30,627 nucleotides of DNA, from contig QIKQ01000026.1 of NCBI GenBank assembly GCA_003233075.1, positions 1-30,627 on the forward strand, read 5' to 3'. Below the pieces are notes generated by a model that was not told where the DNA came from, did no database searches, and worked only from the letters and a program-made list of their open reading frames with translations. Each line of letters begins with the position of its first letter. Position 1 is the stretch's first letter. Shown here piece by piece: positions 8,420 through 15,689 of the stretch. The stretch is from Gammaproteobacteria bacterium (GTDB taxonomy: Bacteria; Pseudomonadota; Gammaproteobacteria; SZUA-21). A program made the position numbers and the translations under genes.

Positions 8420-8908
8420 ATGTCGATCGATAAAAATCAAGTTAATGTCAAACTCAAAGAGTTAATTGAGAAACAAACTTATCATATCGATCAATTGCTT
8501 GATCTATTGGATCTCGAAAAAACTGTTTTACTAAATCAAACAGAAACTTTGCATGAAACAGCACACAATAAACAAGCACAAGTAGAAAAACTTGAACAAT
8601 TGACGCTGGCACATCAGCAATTACTAGCAGACTCTGGATTTGATAATGACGAGGCAGGTATGGAAGCCTGCCTTAAATGGTGTAGCTCATCAGCTGACTT
8701 ACTAGAACTTTGGACTAGCCTAAAAGAAAAAATAAAAGCTTGTAAAAAAGGCAATCTAACTAATGGCGCATTACTCGAAATGAATCGATTTAAAATTGAT
8801 CAGCTATTAAATATAATAACCCAAGGTAATAATGGCCGCAGCACTTACGATGCAGGCGGGCAGAGTACCCAAGACCAAAACAAAGGGTCTTTGTCAATTA
8901 AGGCGTAA
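8420..8908 (+). CDS. flgN: Flagellar export chaperone FlgN
   Basis: FlgN is the cytoplasmic chaperone that delivers hook-filament junction proteins FlgK and FlgL to the export apparatus. From the ATG at 8420 it has 162 residues, mostly helical and charged (EKQTYHIDQLLDLLDLEKTV, later KWCSSSADLLELWTSLKEKI). It ends in the segment EMNRFKIDQLLNIITQGNN followed by a Gly/Ser/Gln tail. This is the family pattern and length. A TTG at 8402 extends the frame by 6 codons, but AGGGA at 8408-8412 fits the ATG. Position right after flgM supports the call. Confidence 0.9.
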   Translation: MSIDKNQVNVKLKELIEKQTYHIDQLLDLLDLEKTVLLNQTETLHETAHNKQAQVEKLEQLTLAHQQLLADSGFDNDEAGMEACLKWCSSSADLLELWTSLKEKIKACKKGNLTNGALLEMNRFKIDQLLNIITQGNNGRSTYDAGGQSTQDQNKGSLSIKA

Positions 8909-8932
8909 TCGCAAGCCTTTTGGTAATTCTAG

Positions 8933-8950
8933 TCAGCAGACTTATGCTGA
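8933..8950 (+). terminator. Weak stem-loop after flgN
   Basis: TCAGCA and TGCTGA flank the loop GACTTA 25 bases after the flgN stop. No strong T-run follows, so terminator function is only possible. Confidence 0.3.
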
Positions 8951-9051
8951 GAATAGCTAATAACTTCCGTTTCAACGCTTAGCCAACCTTTGTCGTTATT
9001 TTCTATGTTTGCTTCGCAAACAAAAAGTGGGAAAGAGTATTAATATTATTT

Positions 9052-9253
9052 AGGCTATCCTAGAGTCGAATTCTGTCTGTTTCACTAAAAACCTTCTCCC
9101 TCGTATTTGTCGTGCTCAGGAGGTTTTTCCAAAAGACCATCCGTGGTCTTACGAAAAAACGCTTGCCATCCAGGCAAGCTGACTCCTTACGCTTCTCCAA
9201 ATACTCAGCGGTTTTTGATGTTCTCCAGACAGAATTCGACTCCAGGTCAGCCT
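9052..9253. repeat. Inverted-repeat element 1 (MITE-like)
   Basis: The two 28-base ends, 9052-9079 and 9226-9253, are inverted copies with 25 of 28 bases matching; the shared core is GAGTCGAATTCTGTCTG. Weaker similarity between the arms continues inward (AAAAACC, GTATTTG). Inside are three stem-loops: 9087-9128 (AAAAACCT/AGGTTTTT), 9133-9150 (AAGACCA/TGGTCTT) and 9161-9179 (GCTTGCC/GGCAAGC). There is no transposase. Its inner section reappears, inverted and diverged, at 9551-9620. Confidence 0.7.
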
Positions 9254-9282
9254 ACTAAAATTAAGGAATAAGAGAAAAAATT

Positions 9283-9346
9283 AAGGAACTGGTGGCCTAA
9301 AGGCCACCCCTTTAGAATAGAGGGGTCGGCAAAGCCGACAGTTCTT
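9283..9346 (+). repeat. Four-way-junction (cloverleaf-like) fold
   Basis: An outer stem (AAGGAACT at 9283-9290 with AGTTCTT at 9340-9346, one bulge) encloses three adjacent hairpins. These are GGTGGCCT/AGGCCACC (9291-9308), CCTTT/AGAGG (9309-9323) and GTCGGC/GCCGAC (9325-9339). The stems abut with almost no unpaired bases, and an AT-rich, T-biased stretch follows. It is not a tRNA: arm lengths, T-loop and CCA end do not fit. Whether it is transcribed is unknown. Confidence 0.6.
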
Positions 9347-9370
9347 TATTTATTTTCCCTCCACCATCTA

Positions 9371-9696
9371 CTTTTAATTGTCATTCGCAGAGAAAGTAGA
9401 GTCGTTGATGTGCGAACATTCGGAGCCGCCGACTAAAGTGAGTTAGCGCAGGGTAAGCTGGGAAATATGAAAGTGACTAAATGTCACTTTTATCCAGCGA
9501 ACACCTGAGGTTACACCGAAGGTCGGTTTACTTATAAAATTATATGTAATGTCAGCTTGCCTGGACGGCAAGCGTTCGTGCAAGGCCAGGGATGGCCTTT
9601 TGCACGAACCCACTGAGCAAACTTATTTTAGGAGGAAAAAGGCTTCGAGTGAGTCGACTCAATGACTCTACCTTTTTCAAGAAATAAAATTAAAAG
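9371..9696. repeat. Inverted-repeat element 2
   Basis: The ends, 9371-9427 and 9641-9696, are inverted, diverged copies sharing CTTTTAATT, TAGAGTC, TTGA and TCG-AGCC blocks in the same order. Inside lie a nested hairpin at 9457-9498 (GCTGG/CCAGC around AAAGTGAC/GTCACTTT) and ACCGA/TCGGT at 9514-9526. Next are GCTTGCC/GGCAAGC at 9555-9573 and a long hairpin at 9574-9609 (GTTCGTGCAA/TTGCACGAAC around GGCCA-GGGA-TGGCC). The 9551-9574 part matches the reverse complement of 9160-9183 at 23 of 24 bases, so elements 1 and 2 are related. Confidence 0.6.
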
Positions 9697-9711
9697 TATA
9701 ACCATCAACTC

Positions 9712-9736
9712 TTTTTGTTTGTGCAGCAAACAAAAA
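9712..9736 (+). repeat. Stem-loop TTTTTGTTTG/CAAACAAAAA
   Basis: A perfect 10-base stem with loop TGCAG closes the repeat island. It resembles the hairpin at 9007-9021 (GTTTGC-TTC-GCAAAC). On the minus strand the 3' arm ends in T-rich sequence, so it might act as a bidirectional terminator. Confidence 0.5.
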
Positions 9737-9949
9737 CAAAACTCAATAGCTGGCATTTTCATGCACCGCCGATGGCATAATGTGACTTTTCTTGGTTAGA
9801 CGCTTAAATTTAGTAAACTAAAATGACGCTAATTTTCTTACTAGTAAATTATATTTGATAGTTTTATCGACGTAATTAACCCCAAAAGAACTAAAAACAT
9901 ACATAAACCCCTTACTTATTAAATATTTACTATGCAATCTAGAAAAAGC

Positions 9950-9978
9950 TTGACTTCTATATCAGTTTTTTCTAATAT
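9950..9978 (+). promoter_or_regulatory. Sigma-70 promoter of GbsR/MarR-type operon
   Basis: TTGACT (9950-9955), a 17-base spacer and TAATAT (9973-9978) give a near-consensus promoter. Transcription would start about 9985, some 58 bases before the regulator gene. The -10 overlaps the palindrome listed next. Confidence 0.75.
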
Positions 9979-9997
9979 TTCTGTCAATACAGAAATA
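9976..9997. promoter_or_regulatory. Palindromic operator over the -10/start site
   Basis: ATTTCTGT-CAAT-ACAGAAAT (9977-9996) is a perfect inverted repeat, extended by one T/A pair on each side. It overlaps the -10 hexamer and the expected start site. A dimeric winged-helix protein bound there would block the promoter. Autoregulation by the downstream gene is inferred. Confidence 0.6.
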
Positions 9998-10042
9998 AAT
10001 GAAATTACTAATCACAATTAACTAAACGGAAAGAAATTATAT

Positions 10043-10573
10043 ATGAACTTAACACCCTCCATGCAAAAGTACATTCTTCACTGGGGAGAAATGGGTACAC
10101 GATGGGGTGTTAATCGAACGATCGCACAAATACACGCACTACTCTATTTAAGCAAAAAACCCTTAACCGCTGAAGAAATTCAAGATACCCTAGAAGTTGC
10201 TCGTTCAAATGTGAGCACCAGCTTAAAAGAACTGCAATCTTGGGGTTTGGTCAATGTTGTTCACCTTTTGGGCGACAGACGCGATCACTTCGAGTCGATC
10301 AAAGACCTATGGGAAATGTTTAATATCATTTTACGCGAGCGAAAAAAACGAGAACTTGATCCAACTCTATCAATGCTGAGAAATTGTGCGCTTGAGGCTG
10401 AGAATGATAAAAAAACACCGGATGATGTAAAACAAAGTATGAATTCCATGTTAGCTTTTGTTGAAACGTTTTCCGACTGGTACGATCAAATGCAAAAAAT
10501 TCCACAACCCATGTTAAATAAATTAATTAAAATGGGTTCAAAAATTACTGGAGTATTAACCCGAAAGCGTTAA
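10043..10573 (+). CDS. GbsR/MarR-family transcriptional regulator
   Basis: A predicted DNA-binding repressor of 176 residues. The winged-helix part runs from about residue 20 to 85 (AQIHALLYLSKKPLTAEEIQ, then VARSNVSTSLKELQSWGLV), followed by the wing (LLGDRRDHFE). The C-terminal half is helical and probably forms the dimer. The N-terminal KYILHWGEMGTRWGVNRT is characteristic of the GbsR branch (COG1510) rather than classical MarR. GbsR itself senses choline; no osmolyte genes are nearby, so the ligand here is unknown. It shares an operon with the small membrane protein 57 bases downstream. A palindrome over its promoter suggests autorepression. Confidence 0.85.
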   Translation: MNLTPSMQKYILHWGEMGTRWGVNRTIAQIHALLYLSKKPLTAEEIQDTLEVARSNVSTSLKELQSWGLVNVVHLLGDRRDHFESIKDLWEMFNIILRERKKRELDPTLSMLRNCALEAENDKKTPDDVKQSMNSMLAFVETFSDWYDQMQKIPQPMLNKLIKMGSKITGVLTRKR

Positions 10574-10630
10574 AAAAAATTACCTTTTAATTTCTTTTAT
10601 TACTGAAACTACTGTAACAAGGAGAAGACC

Positions 10631-11035
10631 ATGCCCTATCTAGTTGAAACTACTTATTTAATTTATCTTTTAATTAGCATCCTCGTCACAATTTGGGTGG
10701 CCCGAACTTTACATAAAAATGGCAGAATATTTTTGGTCGACAGCTTTAGAGGCAATGAAGCTTTAGCTGATTCTGTTAACCACCTACTCGTCGTAGGATT
10801 TTATTTGATCAATATAGGTTATGTCACTCTCGCCTTGAAGGAGACTAATAAACCGACGGATTTTCAAACTGCGATCGAATTCTTAAGTACTAAAATCGGT
10901 TTTGTCTTAGTGGTTGTTGGTGTAATGCATTTTTTTAATATGTATGTCTTAACGCAAATGCGTTCTCGAGCTCACATGGAAGATGCTGAGCCACCCGTAC
11001 AAGCTGATAACTATCTTAGTAAGAATGAAACTTAA
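10631..11035 (+). CDS. Small integral membrane protein, function unknown
   Basis: A 134-residue protein with three predicted membrane helices: about residues 8-25 (LIYLLISILVTIWVA), 49-68 (HLLVVGFYLINIGYVTLAL) and 86-108 (IGFVLVVVGVMHFFNMYVL). A short polar C-terminal tail is probably cytoplasmic. An AAGGAGAAG ribosome site supports the start. It directly follows the GbsR-type regulator and is its likely regulated partner. I recognise no catalytic motif and assign no function. Confidence 0.8.
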   Translation: MPYLVETTYLIYLLISILVTIWVARTLHKNGRIFLVDSFRGNEALADSVNHLLVVGFYLINIGYVTLALKETNKPTDFQTAIEFLSTKIGFVLVVVGVMHFFNMYVLTQMRSRAHMEDAEPPVQADNYLSKNET

Positions 11036-11044
11036 ATAAACTAC

Positions 11045-11062
11045 CCCGCAGCAAGCTGTGGG
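11045..11062 (+). repeat. REP-like hairpin
   Basis: CCCGCAG-CAAG-CTGTGGG forms a 7-base stem (one G-U pair) with a 4-base loop just after the membrane-protein gene. It may end that operon, although no T-run follows immediately. A second weak hairpin (AAGG/CCTT followed by TTTTT) at about 11093-11108 could be the actual terminator. Confidence 0.45.
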
Positions 11063-11128
11063 TTAAGCTGAATCTCCTCCGCTGATTGCCAAGGAAGGCC
11101 TTTTTAAACTATCCAAGAGAGCTTAAAA

Positions 11129-11598
11129 ATGAAACCTAAACATAAACATGCGATCACTTATCTAAGCGTCTATTTTGATGAGCAATGTCACTTTTGTGGT
11201 TAGGACGGCAATCTGTTTATTTTCCCTATCGCTTTAGAAAACTTTCTAGTCTCACTTCCGACCTTAAGAAATATAATTTAGAAAATCCACTCACTAGTTT
11301 TAAAGAGCTTATTGTGATAGACAATTATGGAAAAATATACAAAAACGAAAATGCCTTTATTATGTGCTTATTTGCAACCAGAAAATTTCGAGCTTGGTCC
11401 ATACGTTTATCACGACCAATGCTTAAGCCCCTTACTAAGAGATTTTTTACTTTCCTATCTAATCATAGAGGCTCGCTTAGTTTTTTACTCAAGAAAAAAG
11501 ATAAAAAATTAAACAGAGTCTTATTGCAATATATCGCCGAAGACACTAATACACTTGAATCTAATCACACTACTTCAGCTTGCTCCAAGAATAACTAA
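11129..11598 (+). pseudogene. Frameshifted DUF393 (DCC-family) thiol oxidoreductase-like gene
   Basis: DUF393 proteins are small thioredoxin-like proteins with an N-terminal DxxCxxC motif. Here an ATG at 11129 begins a frame reading MKPKHKHAITYLSVYFDEQC then HFCG, a good match to that N-terminus, and stops at TAG 11201. A second frame, open to 11598, carries the rest of the family: ELIVIDNYGKIYKNENAF, then RAWSIRLSRPMLKPLTKRFF and FLSNHRGSL. The frames overlap around 11185-11203. The spacing between the CxxC and the next conserved strand looks about nine residues short, which fits a small frame-changing deletion. Translation from the ATG at 11185 would lack the cysteines. A sequencing error is possible. 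Family membership fairly sure, inactivation likely. Confidence 0.7.
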
Positions 11599-11606
11599 AT
11601 GTATAA

Positions 11607-11672
11607 AGGGCACCTCTCATTGTGTCTATTTGCACGCTGGCGGCGTTGTCGAACTTTTTAAAATGCGGGCTA
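11607..11672. repeat. Possible truncated MITE-type repeat
   Basis: This short stretch between the DUF393 remnant and the phosphatase stop begins GGGCACCTCT and ends ATGCGGGCTA. The latter is the complement of the terminal TAGCCCGCAT of the MITE-like element at 19852. The opposite end does not match, so this would be a fragment. The resemblance is limited and the call is tentative. Confidence 0.3.
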
Positions 11673-13787
11673 AGTTTTTTTAATTAAAATTACAGTTTTA
11701 TCGTCGTTGGCAGGCGCATCCCTGGTAAATAAATTTAGGTCGGAATGTAAAACCAACATCATATCTTCACAGCTTTCATTTGCATTGTTTCTAATAATGT
11801 CCAACACTTTTTCTTCGCCAAATTGTTCACCCGATACACTTTTAGCTTCGAATACCCCATCGGAAATAATTGCAAAAATGTCACCCTTTTCAAGTATTCG
11901 ATTTGTATTAACCTTAATGCCAAGATCTGGCACTATCCCCAAAGGCGGCGTATCGGCGGCTAATATCTCAAAGTCATCCTTTGTTGCTGAATAGTGCACA
12001 ATAGGAGCTTGACCCGCACTAAAGTAATGTAGCGTCCCCAATTTGGCATCTATCAAACCTAACCAAGCGGTAATAAATCGTCCCTGGTGCAAATCAGCAT
12101 AGAGTTGTGCGTTAATATGACCACCAATATTTTCAATTTGCACGCCTGTTCTAACCGCCATTCTTAACATAGCGCGTACTTCATTAGCCAATAACGCCGG
12201 TCCAATGCCATGCCCCGTTGCGTCAGCCATAAGCACAACTGCATAATCAGGCTGCGAGTCATCTAATGTTATTTTTCCATTTTGGTCGCTTACGTAACCA
12301 ATGACATCGTAGGTATCACCGCCAGTTTCATCTGCTGGTTGACTCCAAGCATGAATATCAAAACCCTTAAATTTTGGCAACTTCTTAGGAAATGTATTTT
12401 GTTGGATTTGTCTAGCTAAATGTATATCTCGCTCAAGTTTCAATAAAGATTTTAGAGCAACACGCATTTTGTCATGCGCATCTGCTAGTCGCTGTACTTC
12501 GATAATACTAGACTCTACTGCAGTTCCTTCATAAAGTGATCCTCGACTAATGCGCTCGCTTTGTTTCACTAAAATATTAATAGGCTCACTAAAGGAACGT
12601 GCCAAATGTACGGAACGAAAAATTGCAATTGTCATAACAGTCAAAGTGACAATTATAATCCAAAAACGTAGTTGAGATAAATCTCCTACCAAATCTTGCT
12701 CAGGAATCAGGGCCGCAATAAGTAAACTGCGATTGTCTGATAAACTAAAATGTCTAAATTCTGCAAACCAAGTTTCATTATTACTTTTAAATCGAATTGG
12801 ACCCTGACCATTTTTATTAGTACCGTCAAATGAACCCGGATCCTTAATAATGTAAGAACGAGCAGTATAGGCAGTAACAGCATCATCAATAAGACGACTT
12901 TTTAATTCAGATGGTCTTTTAAGTAAGTCTTCTTTAATGTATTTTGGATTTTTATAGCGCTTGTTCCGAGGTAAGCCCACTATTCGAGAGTCATCTGTGA
13001 GAATGACAACCTTACCATTTTCGCTCACCTTTAAATTTGTAGTGAATTTAGAAATCTCAGTCAGTAACACATCGAAACCAATTACTCGTCTATGTCCATC
13101 TTTTAGTTCATAGGAAATTGATGCTGTGATGCCTGGTTCACGAGTAGTATAGAAAGTATAGGGCTGAGTCCAATGTAGATATTTTTTGGGGTCTAAATTC
13201 AGATTTAGATTTGGATTGCCATTTTTAATGCGGTCTATTTCGCTTAACGCACCAATAAACCAAGGACGTTTGCGCGGATCGTAATCACTATTTTTCCATA
13301 TTTTCTTCGTCTTTGGTTTTTCTTCATTCCAACTATGCCAGGCAACTTTTGATTTCCATACATCACGTTTCGTTATTCTATTAATCCATTCATCGTTTGT
13401 GCGTAAAATCATGAACTCTCTGCCTCGAGAATCCGCTACCATTAGAGAGGAAATTTGAGTGTATTGCTTCATTATTGGTTGCAATAATTGTCGCAAGTAA
13501 AGCGGCCTTTTTGTGTCGAGCACACCTGCCGTACCCCAGGTTCTCGCCAACAATAACTCAGTAATGACAGGCCTAAAAAAACTAGAAAGTTTACTTTCAG
13601 TAGTCTTAATAGATTGAGAAATTAGAGTCGTAGAAAATTCTCTAACAGCATGGCGGTTTCCTAAATAGGTCGTCGCTATTATTGCGCCACTTAACAATAC
13701 AATGACTAAAAACATATTAACTAACAAATTTCGTTTTATTGAAGTAGATTTAATCATTTTCACCATTATTCTTACTAAGAATTTCAT
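11670..13787 (-). CDS. Membrane sensor PP2C-type phosphatase (Cache-HAMP-SpoIIE/RsbU)
   Basis: A 705-residue serine/threonine phosphatase of the RsbU/SpoIIE class, which normally dephosphorylates an anti-sigma-antagonist (STAS) protein. A first membrane helix (about 21-42) is followed by a long periplasmic Cache-like sensor (about 45-370; KRPWFIGAL at 173-181). A second helix (374-394), a HAMP segment (395-447) and a short coiled stretch lead to the phosphatase domain (about 455-705). Metal-binding motifs are intact: ETGGD (487-491), ADATGHG (521-527), ISDG (641-644) and NDDKT (694-698). No STAS, RsbW or sigma gene is in the window, so the target is unknown. Further ATGs at codons 8 and 11 could be the real start; none has a strong ribosome site. 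It is divergent from the PhnD-like/GGDEF gene. Confidence 0.88.
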   Translation of the reverse strand: MKFLVRIMVKMIKSTSIKRNLLVNMFLVIVLLSGAIIATTYLGNRHAVREFSTTLISQSIKTTESKLSSFFRPVITELLLARTWGTAGVLDTKRPLYLRQLLQPIMKQYTQISSLMVADSRGREFMILRTNDEWINRITKRDVWKSKVAWHSWNEEKPKTKKIWKNSDYDPRKRPWFIGALSEIDRIKNGNPNLNLNLDPKKYLHWTQPYTFYTTREPGITASISYELKDGHRRVIGFDVLLTEISKFTTNLKVSENGKVVILTDDSRIVGLPRNKRYKNPKYIKEDLLKRPSELKSRLIDDAVTAYTARSYIIKDPGSFDGTNKNGQGPIRFKSNNETWFAEFRHFSLSDNRSLLIAALIPEQDLVGDLSQLRFWIIIVTLTVMTIAIFRSVHLARSFSEPINILVKQSERISRGSLYEGTAVESSIIEVQRLADAHDKMRVALKSLLKLERDIHLARQIQQNTFPKKLPKFKGFDIHAWSQPADETGGDTYDVIGYVSDQNGKITLDDSQPDYAVVLMADATGHGIGPALLANEVRAMLRMAVRTGVQIENIGGHINAQLYADLHQGRFITAWLGLIDAKLGTLHYFSAGQAPIVHYSATKDDFEILAADTPPLGIVPDLGIKVNTNRILEKGDIFAIISDGVFEAKSVSGEQFGEEKVLDIIRNNANESCEDMMLVLHSDLNLFTRDAPANDDKTVILIKKT

Positions 13788-14121
13788 TAATTTTAACTGC
13801 TAGCAACCATAAACAATTTGCAGAGTGAAGTATGCTGTCCATTAGTAATATAAATCCGTCTAGCTTAAGCACAAAATAAGTGGATATTAGAAATACAATA
13901 CAACTAAATATAACCAATTTTATCTATATTTCAATACACGCGTATAATAAAAGGTATTGATTTATATAAATATTTTAACAATTATTGTAATAATTGTTTA
14001 TACTCACTATACACCAACTAATATAAGCGACTGCCTACCTCATGCTATTGTAAATTCAAAAGCCTGGAGAACATATAGTTCTAACACATTTATAACAATA
14101 ATAAATAAAGAGTGCTCACAA
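13788..14121. promoter_or_regulatory. Divergent intergenic region with possible promoter
   Basis: AT-rich gap between the phosphatase and the PhnD-like/GGDEF gene. TATAAT at 13943-13948 could be a -10 for the rightward gene, but I see no good -35 at the right distance. No repeat or operator stands out. An in-frame upstream extension from a TTG at 13957 covers part of it but looks like non-coding AT-rich sequence. Confidence 0.3.
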
Positions 14122-15675
14122 ATGCCAAAAATGTTAATAAAAAGTTTAGCTCTAACATTTAGTTTATTTTTTTCAACTAGCTTCCTCTACGCTAATAATA
14201 AAACTTATTCAGCTAATCTTAAATTTGCTTACTATACGCAAAGTACACATTTTAACGAAAATACGTTGACCATGAGCATTAAACACTTACAAAAAACATT
14301 AGCTCCAATAAAAATTCAACTTAAAATTTATCATTCGTCTGGGCTATTAAAAGCAGACCTTAATGACAAAAAATTAGATTTTTTACTTACTGATGCAACG
14401 CAATATCTACAATTGCAAAAACAATATAATCTTAGACGAATTGCTAATTTAAATACTGGTCAGCCAAAGTTTTTGAGCTCTAATCGATCAATCACTTTAA
14501 TTGCTCGAAAAACAAATAGTAAACTATCAACAGTTATAAGTTTAAAAGGAAAAAAACTAGCGATTCCTGGCATTAACTTTTCTGAGGAGTGGTGGATACT
14601 TAGATCACTATTAAAACGAAACAAAATAGACATATTCAAAGATTTAAAGGCCATTCGCAATATTCGTAAATCAGTGGATATAGTCCATGCAGTAATCGCC
14701 GGTCAGTATGATGTAGGGGTATTAGCGGCGGGAGAACTTGAAAAATTAGTCAGTTTAAAACTCATTGATCTTGAATCTATAAAAATACTAAATAAGCAAG
14801 TTAATAAAAACTACCCATTACTGCACAGTGCAGCGTTGTATTCCGGAATGATAATATCGAGTACCAGAAAACATGATTCAACGATTAATCTGCAAACTAG
14901 CATAGCCCTACTTAATTTCCAAGCTAACAATGTACATCGATGGGTACTGCCAATTGATTTGAAAAACACTTATACATTGTACGATTTTATTCTACAACAT
15001 AACATTAAAGAAAAAACTAGTTTTTTTTCTTCTTTCACAATGTGGAACATAGTTTCACTTGCACTAATTAGTATTTTATCAAGCATAATTACCTATCTCG
15101 TAATTATTTATCGAAAATCATTGCATGGCAGTATACTTGTTCAAAGACAATTTGATCAGTTAAAGGACATTAATCATTCTTTACTACAAAGTGATGACAT
15201 AACTCAGTTATCAACTAGAAATTTCCTCGATACTAGTTTACAACAGGAATGGGGGCGCGCATGTCGAGATCAAAAACCTATATCCGCAATAATATTTGAC
15301 GCCAACATAAGTGACGATATATTAATTCGAAATAAGCAACTACAATCTATTGCTAATTGTATACATGAAATATTTAAACGTTCAATTGATATTAAGGCTC
15401 ATTATGGAAAAAATGAATTTTTAATTATTTTACCCAATACTGATTCAGAAGAAACAAAAAATATGGCAAAAAACTTACGTCATTCTTTAAATGAGGTATT
15501 ACAAAATTCAAACACTAGCTCATCCTGCGATAAACCGGTTCAAATTGGCGTAGCCACATTAATACCAGAAAAAAGTTCGATTCCTGATTCTTTAATCGCA
15601 GCTGCTGATAATTCATTGCGAGATAACTTAGATTTAGTTACAGATAAAACTAAAGTTGCAAGTATCGCACTTTAA
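14122..15675 (+). CDS. PhnD-like periplasmic sensor fused to degenerate GGDEF domain
   Basis: A 517-residue membrane signalling protein. From the ATG at 14122 it begins with a signal peptide (MPKMLIKSLALTFSLFFSTS, ending LYA). Residues about 30-285 resemble the PhnD/SsuA-type substrate-binding fold (LDFLLTDATQYLQLQ, LKGKKLAIPG, VIAGQYDVGVLAAGELEKL). A membrane helix at about 307-330 leads to a C-terminal GGDEF-like domain (about 355-517). The active-site signature there reads YGKNEF (428-433) instead of a GGDEF pattern, and the usual metal-binding DxDxFK segment is also changed (IFDANISDD). Diguanylate cyclase activity is therefore unlikely and a regulatory or effector role is inferred. The upstream TTG extension has no signal peptide logic. 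Neighbour: divergent PP2C sensor. Confidence 0.82.
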   Translation: MPKMLIKSLALTFSLFFSTSFLYANNKTYSANLKFAYYTQSTHFNENTLTMSIKHLQKTLAPIKIQLKIYHSSGLLKADLNDKKLDFLLTDATQYLQLQKQYNLRRIANLNTGQPKFLSSNRSITLIARKTNSKLSTVISLKGKKLAIPGINFSEEWWILRSLLKRNKIDIFKDLKAIRNIRKSVDIVHAVIAGQYDVGVLAAGELEKLVSLKLIDLESIKILNKQVNKNYPLLHSAALYSGMIISSTRKHDSTINLQTSIALLNFQANNVHRWVLPIDLKNTYTLYDFILQHNIKEKTSFFSSFTMWNIVSLALISILSSIITYLVIIYRKSLHGSILVQRQFDQLKDINHSLLQSDDITQLSTRNFLDTSLQQEWGRACRDQKPISAIIFDANISDDILIRNKQLQSIANCIHEIFKRSIDIKAHYGKNEFLIILPNTDSEETKNMAKNLRHSLNEVLQNSNTSSSCDKPVQIGVATLIPEKSSIPDSLIAAADNSLRDNLDLVTDKTKVASIAL

Positions 15676-15689
15676 AAGTGTAAACTAAA

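Larger units (their letters stand above)
8990..9745. other. Gene-free island of palindromic repeats and stem-loops
   Basis: The 1.1 kb between flgN and the GbsR-like gene has no credible ORF. From about 8990 to 9745 it holds at least ten stem-loops, two larger inverted-repeat elements (9052-9253 and 9371-9696) and a four-way-junction fold (9283-9346). The block is bracketed by related hairpins GTTTG-N4-GCAAACAAAAA at 9007-9026 and 9717-9736 (16 of 20 bases the same). From 9746 to the promoter at 9950 the DNA is AT-rich and I see nothing in it. Confidence 0.7.

Noticed and set aside
9283..9346. tRNA gene
   Set aside because: The fold is cloverleaf-like, but the arm lengths (8, 5, 6), the absence of a TTC T-loop and the missing discriminator/CCA pattern rule out a tRNA.
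9007..9736. CRISPR array
   Set aside because: The repeats are inverted, few, diverged and irregularly spaced, and there are no cas genes.
13957..14121. Upstream extension of the PhnD-like/GGDEF gene from TTG
   Set aside because: The added residues precede a good signal peptide, and the sequence looks like AT-rich non-coding DNA.
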